This document shows positions 45,212 through 54,787 of a stretch of DNA of 56,307 nt, piece by piece (position 1 is the first letter of the stretch; the number at the start of each line of letters is the position of its first letter). Made by a program: the position numbers and the translations under genes. The DNA lies in NCBI GenBank assembly GCA_021155965.1, contig JAJNBJ010000030.1, forward strand, positions 1 to 56,307, written 5' to 3'. This DNA comes from Flavipsychrobacter sp. Lineage in GTDB: Bacteria; Bacteroidota; Bacteroidia; Chitinophagales; Chitinophagaceae. The notes under the pieces are model-generated. The model had not been told where the DNA came from and searched no databases. It saw only the letters and a list, made by a program, of their open reading frames with translations.

Positions 45212-48200
45212 TTACCTTATCAGTGTCACATCGCCCTTCGCTTCCAAAGTCTTGCCACCGCAGTCGTAACGCAGGAAGTAGTAGTATACACCCATATCCT
45301 GCGGCACACCATCGTAGGTGCCGTCCCAGCCCATCACACTGCTGTTGTGCGATTCGAAGACCGTCTGGCCCCACCTGTTCACTATCTCGCCGCCGGGGCT
45401 TGGTGCAAACGCATTCGGGAAAGCAATCGTACAACATGCATCCGGGTTGATCTCCATGCTCTTAGTAGCATAGCAGCCGAACGGATCCGTTACCTTCAGC
45501 GTGATCAAGCCCTTTGGCTCCAGCATTTTGCCCCAGATAACAGGCTTGTTGTGGTTGTTGTTGAAGAAGTCATGCTCAGGCGTCCAGTAATATGAGTTGC
45601 GGTAGTCGATCTCGTTGGCCGTGAACTGCACACTGTCTTCCAGGCATATGTTGCTGCCATTGGGCGAACTGATCCGGAAGGTTGCATCAGGTACATTATG
45701 CACCAGTACAGAGTCATAGGTCGGGTCTGATTTACAGCCCTCGATAGTATTCGAGGTAACCTTGATGACGTGGCGGCCAGTGTCTAACCATGATATGGTG
45801 TAAGGCCCGCTGCTGTGCGAGTTGCCCGATATGATGCTCAGGGCATGTGCATTATCCAGCGTATCATAATCTACCCACCACTGGTACTCATATGCATTGT
45901 CAGACCTCACGGACAACGCCAGGTCTACGGTGTCGCCAAGACACACATCAGGTTTTGTATAAGCGATCATCGTCGGCTTCGGTATCACCCTTATGGTGAC
46001 CGTGGTATCAGAATAGCACATGCCGTTCTCGTTACTTGCACGCAGCTTAACATAGTTATATTTTCCTGCCGAATCGAACCTTACGGTGATCATTGAGTCG
46101 ACCAATGTTGTTTTGTTTACAGCCTCGGTACCGAAAGGTATTGTCCACTGGTACGTTGGGATATTCAGCGAAACACCCGCTGTCTTGTATGCAAGCACGA
46201 TGGAATCGAACTGGCATACCCAGTCCTTTGACACTTCGATACTGAACTTTGGTTTGTAAATTATTGTTGCCCTTACAGGAACACTGTCGCTTGCGCAGCC
46301 ATTTACTGCCGGTGCTGTTTGCCCTACCCACCAGGTAGTTGTTCCGGGCGCAGTGAACGTATTCGGTGTTGGCACTGTTATAGCGTTAGCAAAATTATCA
46401 TACCAGTTGAGGAAAGAACTGAAATCGCTGTCCACCACTTCGTTCAATGGCCTTATCCCAAGCTCGTACTGACAGTACCTTACGTTAGTAACGGTTGGTG
46501 GCTGCGGTTTCAGCCTTATGATCACATCTTTTCTCACACTGTCGCTGATGCAGCCGTGGCTGGTTGTTTCTGTAATGTAGTACCTTAATGTGTCCGGGGC
46601 AAATGATGTAGGCGGCGTAGGCGTAAAGGGATAACCAGCCGTAACCCCCGGCCCATAGAAAGTAGGCACATCGCCCGGATTGCTTAATGTGAAGCTGATA
46701 GGAGATGAGAACTTGAACTGGCAATAATATTCAGGCGCTACAACCGGGGGCGCGGGTTTTGGATGAACATTGATGGTCACGATCGTCCTCGGGCCCTCGC
46801 AGCCGGAGTCGATACGGCTAACCCAGGTTGTCAACGGAGCCGCAACATTAATGTTAGGCAATGGCTCTATCCATATCTTTGAACCACCCACTGATGACAT
46901 ATACCATACAGCAGAATCAGCGGGAGTAACCGTCATGGGCATAATGGGGCCTATGAACTGGCAATAATCCGTTACACCTGTAACAAGCGGCGCCGGAGGT
47001 GTTGTTGTTACCCTAACAGTAATAGAAGACCTCGGGCCCTCGCAACTACCTATGATCTGGCTGACCCAATGAGTATATAATCCGGGAGTAGAAGTAGGCA
47101 CCGAAGGTGTAATAGTACTGGCAGTACCGCCGGTTGGAACGGTGTACCACCTAAGCGTACCCGTATAGCCCGTTACCGTGAATGGCACGAACGGCTGCCC
47201 CTGGCAATAGTGCAGCGTACCGCTGATATTAGGGGCCGGCGGCGGTTGTATCAATGATACAATTGTATAAGCAGTATCCACACAACCACGGAAATTGGCT
47301 ATTACCCGGTATGTTCCGCTATCCGCAGTTGTAACCCCGGTCCTTACCGGATTGACAGCAGTAGATGTGAACGCTCCAGGCCCACTCCATGTAAATGTCT
47401 CGCCGGCTGCCGATGAATCAGGTGTAGCAAAGAGCGAGATCGTATTGGTTGTGCCTACGCAGACCGGCGAATTACTGGATGCAAAGATGGCCGGTATAGG
47501 TTTAATGGCAACACGGACATAGGATGTGTCGTGAGTAGTGCCGACCGTGCGGATTGCCCTGTACATACCTGTATCTGCCATCGTAGACGGGAACCGGAAC
47601 GGGTCACGGTCGGTGCTTGTAAAGCCACCCGGGCCGATCCATGCATAAGTAGCGCCTACAGTATCGCCTACGGCAAAAAGCTTAAGTGAATCGCCTGCGC
47701 ATATAAGGCTGGATACAGGGTTGCCTGCCGTGCTATTACTTTGCGCGCGGAAACACACACTGTCATTGAATTCGAAAGTATAAGTCGTTCCATTGCCGTA
47801 CCCTGTTGTGCGCACCCTGCACGAGTTGATACCGCAATAGCGGACAGTAACCATTGTACCCGAGCCGCTGGGAAGATCGGCAGTGCATTCAACTACCCCT
47901 GTGCCTGTAAGAATTACTGCCATGCCTGTGCAAGTGCCAGCCCAAGGCATCCATTCTGAGGCAGAGAGTACATAGGGTACGCCGTTCAGCCATATTTCTA
48001 CTGTTTCGCCCCTATTCATTGCGGTGGCGCTAACCCTGATGGCATTTACCGCCGGAGAGAACGAATAATCGTACCAGCCTGGGCTTGGCGGGCCGGGAAA
48101 TAGTGGCGTACCTGCACCTATCCAGTAGGGTGTTACACCACACCATAAAGGATAAGTGGCCGCTGTGCCACCACCGGAAATGGTTACATTAGTGGTGCCT

Positions 48201-48298
48201 ACCAGCACTGTGCCGGTTGTGTGCGTTGTAGTCATCCATTGTGCATTTGCATGCACAGTGATCAACAACAAAGCAGCTATGTAGAATAGAGTTCTCAT
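45212..48298 (-). CDS. Large T9SS surface protein with shortened gliding-type CTD
   Basis: This 1028-residue protein has a signal peptide (FYIAALLLITVHANAQ). Two Ig-type repeats like those of the 40948 gene (~205-365: SSLICAGDSLKLFA, SNSPVCVGTTNTISLFA) are followed by four repeats with a YCQ motif (~365-690, WYxxxxGG...TTWVSxxxxGCEGPRT). Further PKD-like units lead to the CTD. The CTD begins CTIAFPNAFAPSPGG and goes straight to EIVNRWGQTVFES, skipping the ~40-residue middle part normally found between these blocks in type B domains; the rest (GWDGTYDGVPQDMGVYYYFL) is intact. It is probably exported and surface-attached, unless the deletion impairs sorting. Confidence 0.88.
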   Translation of the reverse strand: MRTLFYIAALLLITVHANAQWMTTTHTTGTVLVGTTNVTISGGGTAATYPLWCGVTPYWIGAGTPLFPGPPSPGWYDYSFSPAVNAIRVSATAMNRGETVEIWLNGVPYVLSASEWMPWAGTCTGMAVILTGTGVVECTADLPSGSGTMVTVRYCGINSCRVRTTGYGNGTTYTFEFNDSVCFRAQSNSTAGNPVSSLICAGDSLKLFAVGDTVGATYAWIGPGGFTSTDRDPFRFPSTMADTGMYRAIRTVGTTHDTSYVRVAIKPIPAIFASSNSPVCVGTTNTISLFATPDSSAAGETFTWSGPGAFTSTAVNPVRTGVTTADSGTYRVIANFRGCVDTAYTIVSLIQPPPAPNISGTLHYCQGQPFVPFTVTGYTGTLRWYTVPTGGTASTITPSVPTSTPGLYTHWVSQIIGSCEGPRSSITVRVTTTPPAPLVTGVTDYCQFIGPIMPMTVTPADSAVWYMSSVGGSKIWIEPLPNINVAAPLTTWVSRIDSGCEGPRTIVTINVHPKPAPPVVAPEYYCQFKFSSPISFTLSNPGDVPTFYGPGVTAGYPFTPTPPTSFAPDTLRYYITETTSHGCISDSVRKDVIIRLKPQPPTVTNVRYCQYELGIRPLNEVVDSDFSSFLNWYDNFANAITVPTPNTFTAPGTTTWWVGQTAPAVNGCASDSVPVRATIIYKPKFSIEVSKDWVCQFDSIVLAYKTAGVSLNIPTYQWTIPFGTEAVNKTTLVDSMITVRFDSAGKYNYVKLRASNENGMCYSDTTVTIRVIPKPTMIAYTKPDVCLGDTVDLALSVRSDNAYEYQWWVDYDTLDNAHALSIISGNSHSSGPYTISWLDTGRHVIKVTSNTIEGCKSDPTYDSVLVHNVPDATFRISSPNGSNICLEDSVQFTANEIDYRNSYYWTPEHDFFNNNHNKPVIWGKMLEPKGLITLKVTDPFGCYATKSMEINPDACCTIAFPNAFAPSPGGEIVNRWGQTVFESHNSSVMGWDGTYDGVPQDMGVYYYFLRYDCGGKTLEAKGDVTLIR

Positions 48299-48381
48299 AA
48301 ATCGGAATAATTGTAAGCAAAATTAATATAAATAAATTCAGTTACCCTAATAAACTACTATTTATTCAGGTATAATATAGA

Positions 48382-48422
48382 CAGCAAAAAAACCTGGTTT
48401 GGATGGGTAATTCTTAAAAATA
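48382..48422 (-). promoter_or_regulatory. Second copy of the shared upstream motif
   Basis: GACAGCAAAAA, GGATGGGTA and CTTAAAAA appear in the same order and spacing as at 44953-44992. This copy is 84 bp upstream of the 48298 start. Function is unknown. Confidence 0.5.
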
Positions 48423-48490
48423 TTTAAGTATGGAGATATTTTTAAATTTGAATAAGGGGAATATTTTAAAAATCTATTAAAGCAGAATAC

Positions 48491-48522
48491 GAGAAAGGGA
48501 TCACATAATTGCGACCCCTTTC
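48491..48522. terminator. Probable terminator of typA
   Basis: GAAAGGG at about 48492 pairs with CCCTTTC at about 48516 with one or two mismatches beside the loop. T-rich and A-rich flanks lie on both sides. It lies 26 bp past the typA stop on the minus strand. Confidence 0.5.
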
Positions 48523-48547
48523 TTATAATTAGTTGATTTTTAATAAA

Positions 48548-50356
48548 CTATGCTTCAGCCTTCAGCATCTTAGAGTATTTTTTCCTGTCTTCTTCGTCCA
48601 GCATTATTTTACGCAGACGTATGCTCTTGGGAGTAACCTCTATACATTCATCCTGCTGTATATATTCCATGCACTCTTCCAGTGTCATCTCTATCTTAGG
48701 AGTGATACGCACGGAGTCATCGCTGCCGCTGGCACGCATGTTGGTGAGTTTTTTGCCTTCTATTACGTTCACCACTAGATCTCCGGGTTTAATATGCTCG
48801 CCGAGTATCTGGCCGGCATATACGTCTTGTCCCGGGTCTACAAAGAATGCGCCCCTGTCCTGCAGCTTATCTATTGAATACGCTGTGGTGTTGCCGCCCT
48901 GTTTAGCCAGCAGTACACCATTGTTACGGCCGGGGATGATGCCTTTCCATGGTTTGTATTCGCTGAAGCGGTGCGCCATCACTGCCTCGCCTGCAGTAGA
49001 GGTAAGCATTTGTGAACGCAAGCCTATCAAACCGCGTGACGGGATGTCGAACTCCAGGTGCTGCATTTCGCCCTTGGTATCCATTACGTGCATTTCGCCT
49101 TTGCGCTGTGTTACCAGGTCAATAACCCTGCCGCTGAATTCAGACGGCACATCTACCACCAGTATTTCATACGGCTCACATTTTTTACCGTCTATCTCTT
49201 TTACAATTACCTGCGGCTGGCCCACAGTAAGCTCATAACCTTCGCGGCGCATGGTCTCAACCAGTACGCTCAGGTGCAGGATACCACGGCCATACACCAG
49301 AAACTTATCCGCATCATCAGTTTCGCTTACACGCAAAGCCAGGTTCTTCTCCAGCTCCTTCATGAGCCTGTCGCGTATGTGGCGGCTGGTAACGAACTTA
49401 CCCTCTTTACCAAAGAACGGTGAGTTATTGATGCTGAACTGCATGTTCATGGTAGGCTCATCGATCGGAATTACAGCAACTGCTTCAGGATTATCAAAAT
49501 CAGCTACTGTTTCGCCTATCTGGAAACCTTCTATACCTACTACAGCACATATATCTCCGCAATCTACTTCTGTCACACGCTTTTTGCCCATGTCCACAAA
49601 TACATACAGCTCTTTTACTTTGCTGCGCTGCATAGTGCCATCCAGTTTGCATAGCATCACGTTCTGGCCTTCTTTCAATGTGCCACGCGTTACCTTACCA
49701 ATAGCTATACGGCCAAGGAAAGAAGAATAATCGAGTGAGGTGATCTGCATCTGAACCGGGCCTTCCACGATTGTTGGCGCAGGCACTTTTTCAAGGATAG
49801 TATCCAGCAGAACGGTTATGTCTTCTTTAGGTTCCAGGGTAGTGTTGAACCAGCCCTGCTTAGATGAACCATAAATTGTTGGGAAGTGCAACTGCTCCTC
49901 AGTAGCATCGAGCTGGAAGAATAATTCAAAAACTGCATCATGCACTTCTTCCGGACGGCAGTTTGGTTTATCCACTTTATTGATCACCACTATCGGGTGC
50001 AGGTTAAGGTTCAATGCCTTTTGCAGCACGAAACGGGTTTGCGGCATGGGGCCTTCAAATGCATCCACCAGCAGCAATACGCCATCAGCCATTTTCAATA
50101 CGCGCTCTACCTCACCGCCAAAGTCGGAGTGGCCGGGAGTGTCTATCACATTTATCTTCACACCCTTGTAAGTAACAGATACGTTCTTTGCAAGGATGGT
50201 GATGCCGCGCTCACGCTCCAGGTCGTTGCTGTCCATAATAAGCTCCCCTGTCTCCTGGTTGTCACGGAAAACGTTCGTGGCATGTAAAATCTTATCAACC
50301 AGTGTTGTCTTTCCGTGGTCAACGTGCGCAATGATGGCAATGTTCCTGATATCCAT
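48548..50356 (-). CDS. typA: Translational GTPase TypA/BipA
   Basis: This 602-residue GTPase has all G motifs: AHVDHGKTT (G1), RERGITI (G2), DTPGHSDFGG (G3), NKVDKP (G4) and a G5 near the end of the domain. EF-G-like domain II and III and the TypA C-terminal domain (LIGLRSQMLTSTAGEAVM, NVIEGKKLTNMRASGSDD) follow. TypA binds the 70S ribosome and assists 50S assembly, mainly in cold or stress. It is monocistronic with a divergent YciI gene. Confidence 0.97.
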   Translation of the reverse strand: MDIRNIAIIAHVDHGKTTLVDKILHATNVFRDNQETGELIMDSNDLERERGITILAKNVSVTYKGVKINVIDTPGHSDFGGEVERVLKMADGVLLLVDAFEGPMPQTRFVLQKALNLNLHPIVVINKVDKPNCRPEEVHDAVFELFFQLDATEEQLHFPTIYGSSKQGWFNTTLEPKEDITVLLDTILEKVPAPTIVEGPVQMQITSLDYSSFLGRIAIGKVTRGTLKEGQNVMLCKLDGTMQRSKVKELYVFVDMGKKRVTEVDCGDICAVVGIEGFQIGETVADFDNPEAVAVIPIDEPTMNMQFSINNSPFFGKEGKFVTSRHIRDRLMKELEKNLALRVSETDDADKFLVYGRGILHLSVLVETMRREGYELTVGQPQVIVKEIDGKKCEPYEILVVDVPSEFSGRVIDLVTQRKGEMHVMDTKGEMQHLEFDIPSRGLIGLRSQMLTSTAGEAVMAHRFSEYKPWKGIIPGRNNGVLLAKQGGNTTAYSIDKLQDRGAFFVDPGQDVYAGQILGEHIKPGDLVVNVIEGKKLTNMRASGSDDSVRITPKIEMTLEECMEYIQQDECIEVTPKSIRLRKIMLDEEDRKKYSKMLKAEA

Positions 50357-50464
50357 AAAAATCCTTAAATTCTATCCCTTCGGGCAATAAATTGTTTAAT
50401 TTTCCCAACCGGAAAAGACAATCCTTGTACAAGAAAAAGCGCAAGGGGTGCTTTTTTCGGCGTG

Positions 50465-50472
50465 CAAAGGTA
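50465..50472 (-). promoter_or_regulatory. Candidate promoter -7 box of typA
   Basis: CAAAGGTA on the + strand reads TACCTTTG on the minus strand, a TAnnTTTG match, with TTG (CAA at 50495-50497) about 22 bp upstream. The leader would be about 100 bases. Confidence 0.45.
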
Positions 50473-50531
50473 TGGAATATATCAATGCAGACCGCAATAT
50501 CAAGTTAATTTAAAGCCAAATAACCACTACA

Positions 50532-50963
50532 ATGAGATATACATTCCTTTTTATTGCCATTTGCCTGTGCCTTAGTTCGTTTGCACAGGAAAAGAAAGAA
50601 AACAAACCGAAGACATTCAAACTGCCACCACCACCGGGAGAGAAGGACAGCATGACCATGAAGCAGTACTACTTTGTGATGCTGGTAAAAGGCCGAGACC
50701 GGGATAAGATAAAAGATACTGCCGTCATCAACAAGCTGCAGGCCGGCCACATGGCCAACATGGACCGACTAGCAAATGAAGGGAAACTATTAGTTGCCGG
50801 GCCGTTTGGCGACGATGGCAACTGGCGCGGCATATTTATACTGGACTGCAATTCAAAAGAAGAAGCGGAAGCACTACTGGCCACAGATCCCGCAATAAAA
50901 GCAGGCAGGCTTGATTATGAACTGCACCCGTGGTGGACAGCAATGAACGGGGTGTTCAAGTAG
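50532..50963 (+). CDS. Secreted YciI-domain protein
   Basis: This 143-residue protein has a signal peptide (LFIAICLCLSSFAQ) and then a YciI-like domain with the conserved HMANMDRLANEGKLLVAGPFGDDGNWRGIFIL and TDPAIKAGRLDYELHPWW blocks. YciI domains are ferredoxin-like folds; here the protein is exported, as in many Bacteroidota homologues. Function is unknown. Its stop abuts the stop of the convergent gene at 50964 directly. Confidence 0.85.
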   Translation: MRYTFLFIAICLCLSSFAQEKKENKPKTFKLPPPPGEKDSMTMKQYYFVMLVKGRDRDKIKDTAVINKLQAGHMANMDRLANEGKLLVAGPFGDDGNWRGIFILDCNSKEEAEALLATDPAIKAGRLDYELHPWWTAMNGVFK

Positions 50964-51620
50964 TTATTTGCGCGCTAGTGCCACTATATCTCTTATTTCC
51001 AGTATTTGCTTGTCGCAGCCTTTTGTTACAGAGTGTATCATTGCAGTGCCTACGTCTTTTAATTCGCAGGCAAGGCCTAATGCTTTAAACACCGGGTATA
51101 GCCATCCCACCACCCAATAGCCTTTTAATACATTTTTTGCTCCTTTGTTTGGTTTCATCATACCCGGGCGGAACATATAAGCTCTTTTGAAGGGTAACTG
51201 CATCAGCCTGTTCTCTGTTTTGCCTTTCACCCTTGCCCACATGCTCCGGCCTTTCTCCGTACTATCAGTACCGGCACCCGATACATAGCAGAACACCATG
51301 CCGGGATTTTGTGCCGCAACTGTTTCGGCAAAATGGATAGTGAGGTCGTATGTGAGATGATAATATTCCGGTTCTTTCTTGCCAATGGATGTTACACCTG
51401 CACAAAAAAAGCACGCATCGTAGCCAGTCAGTTCTGTTTTTACAGGAGAGAGGTTATGAAAATCGCCATGTAATATCTCCTTGAGTTTAGGATGCCTCAC
51501 GCCACATTGGCGCCGGTTTATCGCTAACACTTGCTCCACATCAGGGTGTTGCAGGCATTCCGTAAGCACTCCTTCTCCTACCATACCGGTTGTGCCTGTT
51601 ATTATAGCTCTTACTTTCAT
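50964..51620 (-). CDS. NAD(P)-binding epimerase-like protein
   Basis: This 218-residue atypical SDR has a Rossmann start (AIITGTTGMVGEGV) and the FCAGVTSIGKKE / VSGAGTD features, but the classical YxxxK is replaced by the KGRSMWARVKGKTENRL block. It resembles the HTATIP2/oxidoreductase group. Probably cytoplasmic. It starts 9 bp after the deacetylase-like gene and is cotranscribed. Substrate is unknown. Confidence 0.82.
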   Translation of the reverse strand: MKVRAIITGTTGMVGEGVLTECLQHPDVEQVLAINRRQCGVRHPKLKEILHGDFHNLSPVKTELTGYDACFFCAGVTSIGKKEPEYYHLTYDLTIHFAETVAAQNPGMVFCYVSGAGTDSTEKGRSMWARVKGKTENRLMQLPFKRAYMFRPGMMKPNKGAKNVLKGYWVVGWLYPVFKALGLACELKDVGTAMIHSVTKGCDKQILEIRDIVALARK

Positions 51621-51629
51621 CGTTTACAT

Positions 51630-52943
51630 TTAGTTGTTTACTCCTGCATGTGCGTTTGCCTTCTCCTGCATAAAATGCTCATATGCCTGCCGCCATCCTT
51701 TCCATTCGTTGCTTGTACCTAATGAAAAGTTGTGAAATACCGTTATGAGCGTGCTGCCGGTTCTCTCCAGTATCTTACTCATGGCATTCAGCTTGTTAAA
51801 CGCATCAGACACCGGAAGCCTGGCTTCATAATGAGCAGTGGTATCCATGAAACAGAATGGGTGGATACGCAGATCTGTCGTGGCTTCGTTCTCCAGGTCG
51901 TACCAGAGAAAGGAACTGCCCGTGCCGGCACGAAACCCTAAATGCGAACCGTAACCCATGCTATAATCCTCTTTTATATTGTTCTTCAGCAACAGCCTGC
52001 AGGTATCCGGGATCTTTATCCTGATATAGTGCTGGCGGGAAATGTGCATGTCCGTTCCCGATATATTGCCAAGCATGTCCATTTCCTCTTTCATCTTATT
52101 ATCCTGCGCCGAGTAGTAGGATGGATGGATACCAATGGCGCCATCCTTAACGAGGTTTTTAATTACCCGCATCATTGCCGGGTGCCTTGGGTGTATGTTT
52201 TTATCGAACGCAGTGGTTTTTGCGGCAGACAAAACAAAATACAATGGCCTTGCATCATACTCCCTGTGCAGTTGCCGCAGCCAACGGAATGAATCAAAGG
52301 GATCTTTTTGTTTTTTCTTCAGCACTTTCGTACGCTCAGCTACCTGGCGCAGGTCACCTTTGAGGAAAGCGCGCATATAGGCGCCCACTATCCTGCCCAC
52401 ACCCTTGTGAATATGGGAGTAGGCCATATCAATATCATAAGTAGGCTGAAAAGAAAAGTGAGTTGGCTGTATACTAAGCCCTGATGCTATTTGTAATTGC
52501 TTTCTGAGCTCAGTAACCCACTCATCAACTAACGGGCGCTGCAGCCAGCCTTGCTTATGTAGTATGCTGTTTGTAGCCGGGTAACGATCATGCTTGTCGG
52601 GTTTATGGTGATCATACTCCTCATAACGTGACAATAAAAAGAAAATAGCAGAGAACAGATCGAATGGTAAAGAATAGCCAGCCTCCGTTGTTGAAAAAAG
52701 TGTTGGTATGCTGTTCCATTCACCTGTTTTCACGTTATGAGGTTCTTTGCCGGTTTGCCATAGCAATCCATCGTCTGGTATAGAAAGACATCCTTGCAAC
52801 ATTCTGCCGTAAGAGATGTTTGCTACATCTTGTTCGTTGTGTGTAATGGCATAATCAAGCTGTAACCGCTCTTTCAGCAACCAGCCCAGGACATATTTCA
52901 GCCGGTTGCTGTTGTGTGCGCTATATACAACTATCTTATCCAT
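51630..52943 (-). CDS. DUF7033/polysaccharide deacetylase-like protein
   Basis: This 437-residue protein has an N-terminal DUF7033-like region (~1-170: IPTLFSTTEAGYSLPFDLFSAIFFLLSRYEEY) and a C-terminal NodB-like TIM barrel (~170-420: YDIDMAYSHI, GIHPSYYSA, DTCRLLLKNN, DYSMGYGSHLGFRAGT). The metal motif HPSYYS is visible. Bacteroidota homologues are probable carbohydrate deacetylases or surface-glycan enzymes. It lies 6 bp after the LutB-like stop, so it is in the same operon. Confidence 0.8.
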   Translation of the reverse strand: MDKIVVYSAHNSNRLKYVLGWLLKERLQLDYAITHNEQDVANISYGRMLQGCLSIPDDGLLWQTGKEPHNVKTGEWNSIPTLFSTTEAGYSLPFDLFSAIFFLLSRYEEYDHHKPDKHDRYPATNSILHKQGWLQRPLVDEWVTELRKQLQIASGLSIQPTHFSFQPTYDIDMAYSHIHKGVGRIVGAYMRAFLKGDLRQVAERTKVLKKKQKDPFDSFRWLRQLHREYDARPLYFVLSAAKTTAFDKNIHPRHPAMMRVIKNLVKDGAIGIHPSYYSAQDNKMKEEMDMLGNISGTDMHISRQHYIRIKIPDTCRLLLKNNIKEDYSMGYGSHLGFRAGTGSSFLWYDLENEATTDLRIHPFCFMDTTAHYEARLPVSDAFNKLNAMSKILERTGSTLITVFHNFSLGTSNEWKGWRQAYEHFMQEKANAHAGVNN

Positions 52944-52949
52944 AAGGAA

Positions 52950-54323
52950 CTATTTATTCCGCTCCTTCCACATTTTATTGAAAGTGCGCTCAGCGAATTT
53001 TATTTCGCCCCTGTGTGCAGCCCAGCTATTTTTAAAAAGTCCGTTCACAACCTTATTCTTCATCTTTGAACCAGCTATATTCATCAGCCTGCGGCTGAGC
53101 ATTGCCTGCTGCCATAAAGCCCATGTAACCTTCTCCATTCCCCCGTTAAGCCCCTGCTCAGCAGCAATAGTGCGGTTCTCCAGCAGCATTTCATGAATAT
53201 TGATCTTCAGTGGACATACCTCCGTGCAGTTACCACACAGGCTGGAAGCATAACTCATGTGTTTGTACTCCGCCATACCGTTAAGATGAGGAGTAATGAC
53301 CGAACCAATTGGTCCACTATAGGTAGCGCCGTAGGCATGACCACCAATGTTCTTGTATACAGGGCATGCATTCAGACATGAACCACAGCGAATGCAATAC
53401 ATGCTTTCGCGCACTTCTTTACGCAACAGGTTAGTGCGGCCATTATCCAGTAATATCACATACATTTCTTCCGGGCCGTCTGTTTCATTTGCTTTGCGGG
53501 GTCCGGAGAATATGCTGTTATAAACAGTGACCTGCTGACCTGTACCATAGGTAGCAAGTAATGGCCAGAATAGTTGCAGATCATTGATAGAGGGCAGCAA
53601 TTTTTCAATACCAACTATTGAGATCTGTGTTGGTGGGAAGGTTGTTGACAGCCTGCCATTACCTTCATTTTCAGTAACACATACTGCGCCAACATCAGCC
53701 AGCAAAAAATTACCACCGCTGACGCCCACCTGTGCCGTAACATATTTTTCGCGCAGGTTGCGGCGGGCTATTTTAGTTATTTCAGGTGGGGTAAGGTTGG
53801 GGTCAGTGCCCAGCTTTTCATGAAATACCCTTGCCACATCCTCCTTGCTTTTGTGCATGGCCGGGGTAACAATGTGGTAAGGCGGCTCATTATCTAACTG
53901 CTGTATGTATTCACCAAGGTCTGTTTCTACCGAATCTATACCGTGTTCCTGCAAAAAATCATTCAGGTGTATCTCTTCCGTCACCATAGACTTTGCCTTC
54001 ACTACCTGCGTTGTATTTTTTTCCCGGCATATCTGCAGTATTGCCTGCAGGGCTTCTTCAGCAGTTTCAGCCCAGATCAGTTTGCCACCATTGGCTGTAA
54101 AATTCTTCTCAAACTGCTCAAGGTATTTATCCAGGTTCTCTATGGTCTTCCACTTTACATTCTTTGCACGCATGCGTGCTACCTCGAGGTTAGCGTATTG
54201 CTGCTTACCTTTTACTACACTGTCGCTATATTTCTGGATGTTGAATGCAACCTTTCGCTTATGCTCCAGGTCGTGGGCCTTTACTTCACTTTTGGCAAGA
54301 AAAACTTTCTGTTGTTCAGTCAT
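52950..54323 (-). CDS. lutB: LutB-like Fe-S/LUD domain protein
   Basis: This 457-residue protein has an N-terminal LUD domain (~70-300: AKSMVTEEIHLNDFL, GGNFLLADVGAVCVTENEGN) and two 4Fe-4S clusters, CIRCGSCLNACPVYKNIG (about 308-325) and CGNCTEVCPLKI (about 358-370). A C-terminal helical domain follows. In lactate utilisation it works with LutA (Cys-rich) and LutC (LUD); neither lies in the window. The lactate role is therefore provisional. It heads a three-gene run. Confidence 0.87.
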   Translation of the reverse strand: MTEQQKVFLAKSEVKAHDLEHKRKVAFNIQKYSDSVVKGKQQYANLEVARMRAKNVKWKTIENLDKYLEQFEKNFTANGGKLIWAETAEEALQAILQICREKNTTQVVKAKSMVTEEIHLNDFLQEHGIDSVETDLGEYIQQLDNEPPYHIVTPAMHKSKEDVARVFHEKLGTDPNLTPPEITKIARRNLREKYVTAQVGVSGGNFLLADVGAVCVTENEGNGRLSTTFPPTQISIVGIEKLLPSINDLQLFWPLLATYGTGQQVTVYNSIFSGPRKANETDGPEEMYVILLDNGRTNLLRKEVRESMYCIRCGSCLNACPVYKNIGGHAYGATYSGPIGSVITPHLNGMAEYKHMSYASSLCGNCTEVCPLKINIHEMLLENRTIAAEQGLNGGMEKVTWALWQQAMLSRRLMNIAGSKMKNKVVNGLFKNSWAAHRGEIKFAERTFNKMWKERNK

Positions 54324-54787
54324 TAGCTAATAATTAATACCACTGTTGCCGGAAGGGATATATATGGGATGTGAGGCAACTATATCTTAAACAAAATAAC
54401 GTTATTATTTTGTTATTGCAAATCGGGGCGCATTTCGGGCCTTCATTACTGCCAAACAAATTTATTTTTTTTGAGCACCATGCCAAACCGAAGGTATAAT
54501 TTGCGGCATGTGCCTGTTTTCGGTGAATATTTTTTTTCGCATGTGGTGAGAGATTCGCTATGGGCTTATTTTATGTGTTTTCTTTTAAGGTATAAAGGGG
54601 TATAAAAGGGTATATTTATACCCCCAAAAGGTATAATTATACCCCAAAAAGGTATAAAAAGGGTATAATTTCCGGTAAACAAAGAACTGCCAAAATGCTT
54701 GCCAGTAGCTATTTTCAGCCATTTGCAAGGCAATAGATAATACAGCAAAAAACATGCCAGACCGAGTGCGGAGCAAGCGCAATGCTT
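54324..54787. other. Intergenic region, 464 bp
   Basis: This gap between the LutB-like and WG-repeat genes has no credible gene. Its clearest content is the phased GGTATA array at 54589-54667. The rest is AT-rich. Confidence 0.55.
54589..54667. repeat. Phased GGTATA/TATACC array
   Basis: GGTATA occurs at 54589, 54599, 54609, 54630, 54651 and 54662, and the complement TATACC at 54617 and 54638. The eight sites fall on a lattice of about 10.4 bp (10, 10, 21, 21, 11 between direct copies, inverted copies near the empty slots). All are on about one face of the helix. Confidence 0.6.
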
